Shown here piece after piece: positions 23,349 to 29,639 of a DNA stretch of 43,341 nucleotides. The stretch is taken from the IMG/VR virus record IMGVR_UViG_3300044684_000066, positions 1 to 43,341 of that record. One strand, written 5' to 3'. The translations under genes and the position numbers were made by a program. The notes under the pieces are model-generated. The model did no database searches. It worked only from the letters and a program-made list of their open reading frames with translations, and was not told where the DNA came from. The first letter of the stretch is position 1; the number at the start of each line of letters is the position of its first letter. This DNA is from a virus.

Positions 23349-23488
23349 GAGAACCTCGCCACAACACAGGCGCCAACCGCCAGAGCTACCGTGATGCCGT
23401 AGAGAAGCCAGCCGACTCGGTTCCGTGTGTAGGAAGGCCGGTAGTAGCCGCCGTTTTCAGTTGCGAAGTCGTACGGGTAGTGCTTCAT
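23345..23488 (-). CDS. Small single-helix membrane protein (47 aa)
   Basis: A 47-residue frame with the ATG at 23488. Its stop (TGA at 23345-23347) overlaps the next ATG. The N-terminus is polar and Tyr-rich (MKHYPYDFATENGGYYRPSY), followed by one membrane helix (about 26-45, VGWLLYGITVALAVGACVVA). It fills the gap between its neighbours exactly. Function unknown. Confidence 0.62.
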   Translation of the reverse strand: MKHYPYDFATENGGYYRPSYTRNRVGWLLYGITVALAVGACVVARFS

Positions 23489-23718
23489 TGCGTGATCGTG
23501 ATGTCGATTCGAGTACCGTCTTTGCAGATAGCTCGTGCGGTGTTTCCTGACCCACTAAAGTCGGCTAGAAATGCCACGCCGCCAGCTTTCTCGCAAAGCT
23601 CTTCGGCGCGCTTCCATACCTCCGGCTTTACAGCGCAGGCAGCCAAAAGTCCGGCCACCGCGCAGGCTACGAAGATCACGACGAAGATCCGGTGATCTGG
23701 AGGCAGAGCGAATTTCAT
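23485..23718 (-). CDS. Membrane protein or lipoprotein (77 aa)
   Basis: A 77-residue protein starting MKFALPPDHRIFVVIFVACAVAGLLAACAVKP, with AGAGGA before the ATG. The hydrophobic segment ends in LLAAC, a possible lipobox with the lipidated Cys near residue 28. The rest is a small soluble domain with two more Cys. It is coupled to both neighbours by four-base overlaps. Probably envelope-located. Confidence 0.66.
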   Translation of the reverse strand: MKFALPPDHRIFVVIFVACAVAGLLAACAVKPEVWKRAEELCEKAGGVAFLADFSGSGNTARAICKDGTRIDITITQ

Positions 23719-23855
23719 TTCGTGCAGTCCTCTTGGTCGCAATTCAACGGAAGGCGGTTCTTCGTCCCCTCGTCAGGATTGCCACCACAGCCGAACACCA
23801 TCGCCACGATCAAACCGATCAAGATGCACATCGCGACTTTGAACAACGGTGTCAT
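23715..23855 (-). CDS. Small lipoprotein (46 aa)
   Basis: A 46-residue frame starting MTPLFKVAMCILIGLIVAMVFGC, a lipoprotein signal with the lipobox VFGC-G, followed by a short polar tail with two Cys (LNCDQEDC). The TGA overlaps the ATG of the next gene. Together with the two genes after it, it forms a run of tiny envelope proteins in the early operon. Confidence 0.62.
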   Translation of the reverse strand: MTPLFKVAMCILIGLIVAMVFGCGGNPDEGTKNRLPLNCDQEDCTK

Positions 23856-24058
23856 AGCGTTCCCCAGTTGGTCCGACGCTCCGGCCGCTGCCAGTGCATG
23901 ACGACTGGCACGTACATGGTTCGAGTGCCCGTCTCGCGATGGATGGGGCAGTGGCTCATGTGCATAGCATCGAGTTCTGCTGTCTCGACGGCGGCGTAGT
24001 TCTGGCAGGTGCGGCGAAGCTCACACCCAACTCCGTAACACGCGATTAGTTCAGTCAT
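23852..24058 (-). CDS. Small Cys-containing protein (68 aa)
   Basis: A 68-residue protein starting MTELIACYGVGCELRRTCQNY, then MHMSHCPIHR, so four Cys and several His that could hold a metal ion. It overlaps both neighbours by four bases. Function unknown. Confidence 0.64.
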   Translation of the reverse strand: MTELIACYGVGCELRRTCQNYAAVETAELDAMHMSHCPIHRETGTRTMYVPVVMHWQRPERRTNWGTL

Positions 24059-24597
24059 TTGTTCCTCACTGTTGGTTGGAACTTATGGAGATTCGCTTTT
24101 GCCTTGCAATACGCATCGTGCGCTTCTTGGGCGGTATTGAAATAGCCCAAGTGGACGCTGCTTATCGTGGCGACCCATTTTTTGTTTCGCTTATGCCAAG
24201 TGGCACCCATAAGCCCCGATGTGTTTGATTTCGGGAGTTTCTTGTTTTGGGCGTTCTCAGCGTCCGAGGCCTCTCGAAGATTCAGCAGTCGGTTGTCGCT
24301 GGGATTCCCGTTGATGTGGTCGAGCTGCGACTCCGGCCAGCGACCATGGACATAAAGCCAAGCAAGGCGGTGCGCTTTGTAGAGTCGAAAATCGACCTTG
24401 ATAACCACGTAGCCGTACGAATCCACTGCGCCCGCCTCATCGCCAGCGCGCGCCCTGGGGCCTCTTGAGTGCTTCCAGGTAAAGATCCCGGAATCGGCGT
24501 TGTAATGAAGCAAACGGTGCAGGCGCTCTTGCGATACAACAGGCGCAACGTCAGGCTTTGATGGAAGGGGGCTCTTGCACGGAATCAGCTCGTTCAT
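24055..24597 (-). CDS. HNH endonuclease with AP2-type DNA-binding domain
   Basis: A 180-residue protein with the standard HNH-AP2 plan. The HNH core is YKAHRLAWLYVHGRWPESQLDHINGNPSDNRLLNLREAS, and the C-terminal AP2 domain (about 125-178) reads SGLMGATWHKRNKKWVATISSVHLGYFNTAQEAHDAYCKAK. Enzymes of this type are usually homing endonucleases. Here it is joined to both neighbours by exact ATGA overlaps, as if it has become a settled operon member. Confidence 0.9.
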   Translation of the reverse strand: MNELIPCKSPLPSKPDVAPVVSQERLHRLLHYNADSGIFTWKHSRGPRARAGDEAGAVDSYGYVVIKVDFRLYKAHRLAWLYVHGRWPESQLDHINGNPSDNRLLNLREASDAENAQNKKLPKSNTSGLMGATWHKRNKKWVATISSVHLGYFNTAQEAHDAYCKAKANLHKFQPTVRNK

Positions 24598-24818
24598 ACG
24601 GCCTCCCCGCAGAACTCAGCCACCCAGGCCAGCTCTTCCGCGATGTCTCGATGCGACTTCAGGTGCTTGTTTTTCAGAACACCCTCTCGCAGCGCATCCA
24701 GCACAGCAGCGACTTCCTCTGGATCCACATCAAGCCGAGCCAGCCTGTTCGCCATCTCCACCACTTCATAGCGGACGGTTGACCTGGCGTCGTTCGCTGC
24801 TTCGAGGATTGCGCTCAT
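24594..24818 (-). CDS. First gene of the leftward operon (74 aa)
   Basis: A 74-residue helical protein (MSAILEAANDARSTVRYEVVEMANRLARLDVDPEEVAAVLDALREGVLKNKHLKSHRDIAEELAWVAEF), with AGGAGA before the ATG. It is the first product of the pL transcript, the slot of antiterminator N in lambdoid phages. It lacks the Arg-rich N-terminus of N proteins, so antitermination is not indicated. Function unknown. Confidence 0.65.
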   Translation of the reverse strand: MSAILEAANDARSTVRYEVVEMANRLARLDVDPEEVAAVLDALREGVLKNKHLKSHRDIAEELAWVAEFCGEAV

Positions 24819-24854
24819 CTCGATCTCCTGCGGGGTGGTGTTGTCGTTGGAGAT

Positions 24855-24883
24855 ACTGTAGCAAACGCTACCGACATGAGCAA
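24855..24883 (-). promoter_or_regulatory. pL: leftward early promoter
   Basis: On the minus strand TTGCTC (24878-24883) and TACAGT (24855-24860) are separated by 17 bases, a good sigma-70 promoter. It points into the leftward operon starting at 24818. Two repressor operators overlap it: one covers the -10 (24858-24871) and one touches the -35 (24883-24896). Confidence 0.72.
24858..24871. promoter_or_regulatory. Operator OL1: GTAGC-N4-GCTAC
   Basis: GTAGCAAACGCTAC is a perfect inverted repeat with a four-base spacer. It overlaps the pL -10 box. It matches the three sites between cI and cro. Confidence 0.75.
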
Positions 24884-24896
24884 GAGCAAATGCTAC
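24883..24896. promoter_or_regulatory. Operator OL2 (one half-site weaker)
   Basis: AGAGCAAATGCTAC keeps the GCTAC half and a partly matching left half. Its centre is 25 bases from OL1. It shares the core AGCAAATGCTACT with the middle site of the right operator (25919-25932). Confidence 0.65.
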
Positions 24897-24924
24897 TGCG
24901 GCACTAGGGATTAACACCTAGGCG

Positions 24925-24949
24925 CAAAAAAGCCCGCTCGCGGCGGGCT
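24925..24949 (-). terminator. Intrinsic terminator of the cI transcript
   Basis: On the minus strand AGCCCGC (24943-24949) pairs with GCGGGCT (24931-24937) around a five-base loop, followed by TTTTTT (24925-24930). It ends the cI-membrane protein transcript just before pL, keeping immunity and early transcripts apart. Confidence 0.88.
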
Positions 24950-24967
24950 GATGTGGGGTGGGATTGG

Positions 24968-25141
24968 CTAGGCTCGGCCGAGTAGAGCGCGGATCACGCG
25001 CAGGATCAGCCAGCCAGTGCCGTTGATGGTTGCAAGGAACAGGATGGCGATGCCCAGACCCGTGGCGCCGCCTTCACCCGCTCCGATGAGCAGGACGGCC
25101 ATGCAGACCGCGAACCAGAACCAGGACAGTGCTTTCGCCAT
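24968..25141 (-). CDS. Small two-helix membrane protein downstream of cI (57 aa)
   Basis: A 57-residue frame with the ATG at 25141 preceded by AGGAGG, a very strong ribosome-binding site. Two hydrophobic helices (about 5-22 and 28-50) are joined by a Gly-rich turn (GAGEGGATGLG), and the C-terminus is basic (RVIRALLGRA). It starts nine bases after the cI stop and is followed by a terminator, so it should be made together with the repressor in lysogens. That expression pattern suggests lysogenic conversion, for example superinfection exclusion. Family not recognised. Confidence 0.72.
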   Translation of the reverse strand: MAKALSWFWFAVCMAVLLIGAGEGGATGLGIAILFLATINGTGWLILRVIRALLGRA

Positions 25142-25150
25142 GGATCCCTC

Positions 25151-25894
25151 CTAGATGCGCTCGCTCTGCTTGTGGACAACCCGGCCGATGATGAATGTCC
25201 CCTCGTGGACGCGCTTGCGGGGGAATCGACGCTGGTCGGGGTTGTCGCTGACCAGCCACCAGGCGCCCTCGTCTCGCACCAGGCGCTTGATGACCAGCTC
25301 GCCCTCGTAGTTCACAGCGTAGACCGTGGCATCGATAGGCGCGGTGTCAGCGGTGTTGACCACCACCGCATCACCCCCGTACAGACCCGGCTCCATGCTC
25401 TCTCCCGAGACCATGACGGCGAACATCTTGCGCGGGTCGTAGCCGTTGACCGCATACCAGTCTCGGTGAAAGACCATCGGCTTTGCGGTGTTGTCGAGGT
25501 ATTCCACCCCGAAGCCCGACGCGCCAGCGGCGAGCTTGAACTTCACGAGAGGCACGGTTGGATACTCTTGGTTATCTTCCAGCGGGACTTCTGCTGGACT
25601 CCCATTTGTACCCATTGCAGCACGATCTACAAAATCCTGCTGTGCAGAACTGACGAGCTTAAGCTGCGCTTTTGCCGTGATCGGGAGAGAGAACCATCCG
25701 TTGAGCCCCGTCAAGGACTCGATCTTCAGGATCGTGTCTTCCTTCACGGGGCGCTCGCCTCTGAGCATCTGCCCGACGAAGGCGCCGTCTTTGTAACCCA
25801 AGGCGCGGCCCAGGGCGGCCTTGTTCCCCTCGTACTTCTGATTGACGGCGTCTAGTAGTCGCTGGCGACGCCAATCCTGGGTTGGATCCGACAT
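25151..25894 (-). CDS. cI: CI-type phage repressor (HTH + S24 LexA-like peptidase)
   Basis: A 247-residue repressor. The N-terminus carries an HTH (NKAALGRALGYKDGAFVGQMLRGERPV, about 24-50). The C-terminal half is a LexA-type S24 domain with the Ala123-Gly124 cleavage site (KLAAGASG), the nucleophile S166 (SGESMEPG) and K203 (ELVIKRL). Self-cleavage after DNA damage is therefore expected, so the prophage should be SOS-inducible. No ribosome-binding site precedes ATG 25894, and the message may be leaderless. It would bind the GTAGC-N4-GCTAC operators. Confidence 0.93.
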   Translation of the reverse strand: MSDPTQDWRRQRLLDAVNQKYEGNKAALGRALGYKDGAFVGQMLRGERPVKEDTILKIESLTGLNGWFSLPITAKAQLKLVSSAQQDFVDRAAMGTNGSPAEVPLEDNQEYPTVPLVKFKLAAGASGFGVEYLDNTAKPMVFHRDWYAVNGYDPRKMFAVMVSGESMEPGLYGGDAVVVNTADTAPIDATVYAVNYEGELVIKRLVRDEGAWWLVSDNPDQRRFPRKRVHEGTFIIGRVVHKQSERI

Positions 25895-25903
25895 GGCTAT
25901 AGC

Positions 25904-25917
25904 GTAGCAGCCGCTAC
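25904..25917. promoter_or_regulatory. Operator OR, cI-proximal: GTAGC-N4-GCTAC
   Basis: GTAGCAGCCGCTAC is a perfect inverted repeat 10 bases upstream of the cI start. It is well placed to control cI itself. Its centre is 15 bases from the middle operator. Confidence 0.75.
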
Positions 25918-25918
25918 G

Positions 25919-25932
25919 CGAGCAAATGCTAC
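25919..25932. promoter_or_regulatory. Operator OR, middle site
   Basis: CGAGCAAATGCTAC has one full half-site (GCTAC) and one partial half-site. It lies just upstream of the pR -35 box. Its centre is 25 bases from the cro-proximal site. Confidence 0.66.
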
Positions 25933-25960
25933 TTGCAAAGTCGGTAGCAACTGCTACCAT
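25933..25960 (+). promoter_or_regulatory. pR: rightward early promoter
   Basis: TTGCAA (25933-25938), a 16-base spacer and TACCAT (25955-25960) with a TGC extension in front. The predicted start of transcription (about 25967) lies only two or so bases before the cro ATG at 25969. The cro-proximal operator sits across the spacer and -10. Confidence 0.68.
25944..25957. promoter_or_regulatory. Operator OR, cro-proximal: GTAGC-N4-GCTAC
   Basis: GTAGCAACTGCTAC is a perfect inverted repeat (extended to GGTAGC...GCTACC) overlapping the pR -10 box. Binding here would block pR directly. Confidence 0.75.
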
Positions 25961-25968
25961 TGCGGCAA

Positions 25969-26304
25969 ATGGAACTGAACAAGTACCTGCTACAGCCTGG
26001 GTCACTGTCAGTCTCCGAGCTGCGGGAGCGGATCGGGGCCAAGAGTGACGCACAGATACGCCAGTGGCGCCACGCGTACGGCAAGCGTAAGCCGGACCCA
26101 GTGTACGCCGTCCGCATCGAGGCGGCGACCGAGGGCAAGGTAGCTCGCTGGGACCTTCGCAGCGGCGACTGGTTCGAGATCTGGCCGGAACTGATCGGTC
26201 TTCAAGACGCACCCCGTGAGCACAAGGGCAAGGCAATCACTGCGCCTGAAGGTCTTGTCACGTCGAAGCGTCGTCGCCGTTCCACCCACCCCAACAAGGA
26301 GTAG
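25969..26304 (+). CDS. cro: Cro/YdaS-like repressor
   Basis: A 111-residue protein facing away from cI. The N-terminal 70 residues are HTH-like and match the YdaS/Cro group (SVSELRERIGAKSDAQIRQWRHAYGKRKPDPVYAVRIEAATEGKVARWDLRSGDWFEIWPELIG). The tail is basic (TSKRRRRSTHPNKE). No ribosome-binding site precedes the ATG, which lies eight bases after the pR -10 box, so the message is probably leaderless. A TTG at 25960 would add three residues. The last codons (AAG GAG TAG) form the ribosome-binding site of the next gene. Confidence 0.85.
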   Translation: MELNKYLLQPGSLSVSELRERIGAKSDAQIRQWRHAYGKRKPDPVYAVRIEAATEGKVARWDLRSGDWFEIWPELIGLQDAPREHKGKAITAPEGLVTSKRRRRSTHPNKE

Positions 26305-26308
26305 CGCC

Positions 26309-26737
26309 ATGCGCACGCCGAATTCCTTTGATTCGCTGGACCCCATTCCCTCGAAGCTGGGTTGCAAATTGGAAGCGCCGCGATCAATTAGCAAGGAACG
26401 TAGGAGGCTCGTTGACAACTGGATTTTCGAAACCGCCGACCATCGGTTGGTCGTTGATCTGCCGACGCTCACCTGCCAGGAAGTGACCGAATCCGACTGC
26501 CGCCAGATCAAGACCAAGTCTGAATACAACACCTTCATCGAAAGACAGAAGGAGTTGGTGAAGGAGGCGGCGCAAACGACCGTTGTCGGCTTGCAAGTCG
26601 TCACTACGGCCTCGCTCGATGGGCTGAACGTTGCCCCATTGGTCGGCACCACGATCACCGTTCGCCTGCCGAAGAGGTACGTACGTACGACGCTCGGTGA
26701 TCTGCTCCCCTCTGTCGTCCAAAGCGGCGACGAGTAA
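26309..26737 (+). CDS. Unrecognised protein after cro (142 aa)
   Basis: A 142-residue protein starting MRTPNSFDSLDPIPSKLGCKLEAPRSISKERRRLVDNWIFETADHRLVVDL, with AAGGAG before the ATG. Residues 70-95 are helical and charged; the C-terminal part alternates hydrophobic residues (VVGLQVVTTASLDGLNVAPLVGTTITVRLP). It occupies the place where lambdoid phages carry cII or, in YdaS-YdaT pairs, ydaT, but I see no similarity to either. Being the second product of pR it is expressed very early. Confidence 0.68.
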   Translation: MRTPNSFDSLDPIPSKLGCKLEAPRSISKERRRLVDNWIFETADHRLVVDLPTLTCQEVTESDCRQIKTKSEYNTFIERQKELVKEAAQTTVVGLQVVTTASLDGLNVAPLVGTTITVRLPKRYVRTTLGDLLPSVVQSGDE

Positions 26738-26757
26738 CCCTCAAAGGGCCGGCCAAC

Positions 26758-27003
26758 ATGACGACGCCACGTTCCCGGAAGTTCCGTGGAGTCGCCACGG
26801 CTGTGGAAGGCAGCCGGCCCACCCAATCCCCTTTGACACGCGCTCCGCAGTTCGTCGGGCGCCGCTCTTTCGTTAATGTCTCCCACGCACGTCCCTCCCT
26901 CCCGTGCGTTCGGCCCAGCGCCGTTAGGTCCGACGAGAGCGCGTGTCTTTTCTTCTTTCGTGGCGTGCTTGTTCATGACGCTCATTTTTTTCCATCCCAT
27001 TGA
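26758..27003 (+). CDS. Doubtful small frame (81 aa)
   Basis: An 81-residue frame in the 292-base space between two clear genes. The ATG has only a weak AGGGCC stretch before it. The predicted protein is basic and Ser/Pro/Arg-rich with no visible domain, and the DNA under it includes a hairpin and T-rich runs that look regulatory. I list it as a weak candidate; the region may be an untranslated control leader. Confidence 0.25.
   Translation: MTTPRSRKFRGVATAVEGSRPTQSPLTRAPQFVGRRSFVNVSHARPSLPCVRPSAVRSDESACLFFFRGVLVHDAHFFPSH
26885..26909 (+). other. Stem-loop with pyrimidine loop in early leader
   Basis: ACGCACG (26885-26891) pairs perfectly with CGTGCGT (26903-26909) around a TCCCTCCCTCC loop. 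Downstream are T-rich stretches (around 26946-26958 and seven T at 26987-26993). The stretch lies between the first pR genes and the CII-like gene, where lambdoid phages carry nutR/tR1. It could be an early termination or antitermination region. Confidence 0.45.
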
Positions 27004-27029
27004 TAACGACCGAGAAAGGCCGATACGAG

Positions 27030-27419
27030 ATGGGTACGCGTGTTATCAAGCAACCCGAAGCCAAGCCGTCGAGCGCCCAGCTCATGCTTGACTTTGACCC
27101 CGCCATGCATGAGCGCTTCCGCTGCCTGCGGGAGTGCGTGGCTCAGGGCGTGTACCAGCGTGGGCTAAGCCGGGTCGCGATTGATCTGGATCTGGCGCCC
27201 TCAAATCTGAGTGTCCAACTCAGTGAGGACCCCTCCCGCCGCTTCAGCGTGGACTCGCTGGAAACGTACATCGAGAAGACCGGCGACACCACGCCGATCT
27301 ACTACCTGATCTCCAAGTTCCTGGCCGACGAGCGCGACGTTGAGGCGGAAGCCCACGCCGAGCTGATGGCCGCGTTCAAAGCCATGGCGCCGAAGCTCAA
27401 GCGCGCCGGACTGATCTAG
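27030..27419 (+). CDS. CII-like phage regulatory protein
   Basis: A 130-residue protein. The central part reads CLRECVAQGVYQRGLSRVAIDLDLAPSNLSVQLSEDPSRRFSVDSLETYIEKTGDTTPIYYLISKFLADE, an HTH followed by a helical segment, the pattern of CII-type regulators in phages of beta- and gamma-proteobacteria. The ATG at 27030 has AAAGG ten bases ahead. It probably acts in the lysis-lysogeny choice. Promoter targets were not identified. Confidence 0.7.
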   Translation: MGTRVIKQPEAKPSSAQLMLDFDPAMHERFRCLRECVAQGVYQRGLSRVAIDLDLAPSNLSVQLSEDPSRRFSVDSLETYIEKTGDTTPIYYLISKFLADERDVEAEAHAELMAAFKAMAPKLKRAGLI

Positions 27420-27428
27420 GAGGACCGC

Positions 27429-27740
27429 ATGAACTGCAAGCCTGGTGATCTGGCTGTGATTGTGTATGGGCCGAGTTCGGGGAAGGTCGTCCGCTGCTTG
27501 CGAATCATTGGCAGGTTCCGAACCGTCTACCCAGGGCGCTCCGAGTGGACGGATTGGTGGTGGGCCATTGACCGCCCGCTGCCCGCCGTGGATGGGTCCG
27601 AGGTGTCATGCGAATGCAATGACTCAATCTTGCGCCCCATCCGAGACCAAGACGGAGACGAGTCCTTCATCCGCAAGGTCAGCGTAGACGACCAGATCAA
27701 CGTCCTGCGCAAGATCAATCAACGCAAGGTGAAAGCATGA
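27429..27740 (+). CDS. Conserved small phage protein (103 aa)
   Basis: A 103-residue protein starting MNCKPGDLAVIVYGPSSGKVVRCLRIIGRF, followed by RSEWTDWWWAIDRPLP and SILRPIRDQDGDES. Small SH3-like beta proteins with this 'kpGDLAviv' start and 'LRPIRD' end are frequent in phage early regions. AGGAGG precedes the ATG (27419-27424). The role is unknown. Confidence 0.74.
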   Translation: MNCKPGDLAVIVYGPSSGKVVRCLRIIGRFRTVYPGRSEWTDWWWAIDRPLPAVDGSEVSCECNDSILRPIRDQDGDESFIRKVSVDDQINVLRKINQRKVKA

Positions 27741-27943
27741 AAGACACGCAAGGCCGCCGTCTCATTGCCGTCCTCAAGCGCAAGAGCATGACAACGATGG
27801 AGATGCTGTCCCTCGGCATCAGCGTTGCGCCGTGGAAGCGCATTGCGGAGCAACTTAGGCCCGACGAGCACTTGGTCAAGCGCAAGAATGAGCGCGGGCT
27901 GACCGTATATCGCGTGGTTCAGGCAACGCGCTGGACAGTTTGA
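27737..27943 (+). CDS. Small winged-HTH-like phage protein (68 aa)
   Basis: A 68-residue protein (RRLIAVLKRKSMTTMEMLSLGISVAPWKRIAEQLRPDEHLVKRKNERGLTVYRVV) with the outline of a winged helix: three helices and a beta hairpin. Its ATG overlaps the upstream stop. Small proteins of this kind are common in phage replication regions; DNA binding is likely, target unknown. Confidence 0.72.
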   Translation: MKDTQGRRLIAVLKRKSMTTMEMLSLGISVAPWKRIAEQLRPDEHLVKRKNERGLTVYRVVQATRWTV

Positions 27944-27945
27944 GC

Positions 27946-28515
27946 ATGGAAAAGATGCCCATCGAGCAGCAGCTGATTCTCCACTTCGAAAGACAGGAGA
28001 AGGTCAAGCCACTGGCGACGGCCATCCTTCGCGCTCCCGATTGGAGATCGCGACTGGCCGCCATCCAGAGCTATTACGCGTTCGTTCGCCTGGACTTCTA
28101 TCAAGTAGAGCCTTGGCAATGGGCTTACGACCCCTACGAGGTTGACTGGCCGATGCTTTTCACCCCCATAGAGTCCGCTCTCTGGTCAGATATCCGAGCG
28201 CTCGGCATACCGATGTACCCCCAATACCCTATGGAGGTGGAGGGCGGGAAACACTTCTTCGCTGACTTCGCCAACCCCCGGAGGCGAATTTCCTTCGAAT
28301 GCGACGGTAAGGCTTTCCATGATGCGACGCGCGACCGCGAACGTGACCGGCTTCTAGGTGAAGCTGGGTGGAAGGTCTTTCGCTTTAGCGGGACCGAATG
28401 CCGGGGAGATGAGGTGGCTCGCCAGCTGGAGAAGCTGGCGCGGGCGTACCTGCTGCCGGAGACAGAGCAGCCGAAGCCAAAGCGCGAATGGCTCCGCGGT
28501 GGGTTTGACGAATAG
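27946..28515 (+). CDS. DUF559/Vsr-like PD-(D/E)XK endonuclease
   Basis: A 189-residue protein. The C-terminal half has ADFANPRRRISFECDGKAFHDATRDRERDRLLGEAGWKVFRFSG, the Vsr/DUF559 nuclease core with the catalytic Asp, Glu and Lys in the expected order, and the typical 'R-D-x-x-R-D-x-x-L-x-x-x-GW-x-V-x-R' helix-strand. The N-terminal 90 residues are helical and aromatic-rich. The start was placed at ATG 27946, three bases after the previous stop. It would cut DNA; a role in recombination or in attack on other DNA is open. Confidence 0.8.
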   Translation: MEKMPIEQQLILHFERQEKVKPLATAILRAPDWRSRLAAIQSYYAFVRLDFYQVEPWQWAYDPYEVDWPMLFTPIESALWSDIRALGIPMYPQYPMEVEGGKHFFADFANPRRRISFECDGKAFHDATRDRERDRLLGEAGWKVFRFSGTECRGDEVARQLEKLARAYLLPETEQPKPKREWLRGGFDE

Positions 28516-28540
28516 CCAGACGCGAACCCACGGGTTATCT

Positions 28541-29392
28541 GTGATCGTAGATCCCGACTTCCTCGACCACTGGCGCACGGGCATGGTGATCTCGACGCTG
28601 AAGGATCCCTTCGCGCCGTTCTACATCCTGCGCATCTGGGGTCATTGCCAGCATCGCAAGAAGGATCGCTTCGAGGGCATGCCCGCCGAAGGCCTCGCGT
28701 CACTGTGCAAGTACCAGGGCGAGGATCCTGCGGCGCTCGAAGCTGCGCTCGTGAAGTCCAAGTTCATCGCCAGAGAGGGCGACGACATCCTCGTGCTCGA
28801 CTGGGCCGAGAAGAATGCATCCCTCTTGGCGGCTTGGGAGAACGGCAAGCTCGGCGGCAGGCCTCCAAAACCCAGAGGAAACCCAGAGGAAACCCACGGG
28901 GAACCCAGAGCGAACCGGATCGAAACCGATATAGATAGAGAGATAGATATCTCTACCTCTCTTCGTTCGGTAGAGAAGCCGCGCAAGCGCGGCGCGCGGA
29001 CATGCCCAGAAGACTTCGATGTCACGGACGAAATGATCCTATGGGCAGCCAAGGAAGCTCCGTTCGCTGATCTCGACCGCGAGACGGCCAAGTTCCGGGA
29101 CTGGGAGTTCAAGGACTCAAAGACCGACTGGCCCCGCGCATGGCGGCGGTGGATGCGAAAGGCATCCGACGACGCGTCAAAGGCTCGCGCTCAGCCGCCC
29201 CCGGCCGAGACCTTCCGCGAGCGAGACCAGCGCATAGCGGCTGAGAGGGTGGCGCAACTAGGCGGCGGTGTGGCTGCCAAACCGAAGCAAGAGGTGATCG
29301 ATGTCTTTGCCAGACGCCTGGATCGGGAAGATCTTCGACAAGATGACCGTGACCTACGGATCGGCATGGATTCGGATGTGGGAAGGGGTTGA
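28541..29392 (+). CDS. Replication initiator (O/DnaT-like)
   Basis: A protein of about 283 residues starting at GTG 28541 (VIVDPDFLDHWRTGMVISTLKD), the usual beginning of this phage family. GTG 28499 and TTG 28505 are alternatives overlapping the nuclease gene. The N-terminal 110 residues form a winged-helix region, followed by a basic Pro/Asn linker. The C-terminal part has the DnaT-like motif FRDWEFKDSKTDWPRAWRRWMRKA. It probably binds the phage origin and recruits the helicase with the next gene product. Confidence 0.76.
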   Translation: MIVDPDFLDHWRTGMVISTLKDPFAPFYILRIWGHCQHRKKDRFEGMPAEGLASLCKYQGEDPAALEAALVKSKFIAREGDDILVLDWAEKNASLLAAWENGKLGGRPPKPRGNPEETHGEPRANRIETDIDREIDISTSLRSVEKPRKRGARTCPEDFDVTDEMILWAAKEAPFADLDRETAKFRDWEFKDSKTDWPRAWRRWMRKASDDASKARAQPPPAETFRERDQRIAAERVAQLGGGVAAKPKQEVIDVFARRLDREDLRQDDRDLRIGMDSDVGRG

Positions 29393-29639
29393 CCCTGCTG
29401 CGGTCCGCGCGGATTGGGCACATGAGCTTTCGGGCTTTCAGCAGAACCCGGACGCCATCAAGCATGGCTTGGCCCATCTTCCGCCGTCTAAGCCGCCCAC
29501 GGTGCGCGAGTTTCGCGAGCTGTGCCGTAAGGCTCCTCCTCCGGTGTGGAAGCAGCTTCCGGCGCCAGAGGCCAACCCAGAAGTCGTCGGCCCGATCATC
29601 GAGAAGCTCAAGCGCAACTTCCTCGGGGGCAAGGCATGA
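29301..29639 (+). CDS. Replication protein P-like helicase loader
   Basis: A 112-residue protein (MSLPDAWIGKIFDKMTVTYGSAWIRMWEGVDPAAVRADWAHELSGFQQNPDAIKHGLAHLPPSKPPTVREFRELCRKAP) with the layout of short phage P proteins: 'W-I-x-KIF-x-K-x-x-x-TYG' then 'PPTVREFRELCR'. It overlaps the initiator gene by 92 bases in another frame. It would bring host DnaB to the origin. Confidence 0.78.
   Translation: MSLPDAWIGKIFDKMTVTYGSAWIRMWEGVDPAAVRADWAHELSGFQQNPDAIKHGLAHLPPSKPPTVREFRELCRKAPPPVWKQLPAPEANPEVVGPIIEKLKRNFLGGKA

Noticed and set aside
24594-24818. First pL gene as an N-type antiterminator
   Set aside because: The product is acidic and helical without the Arg-rich RNA-binding start, and no boxB-like hairpin was seen downstream of pL.
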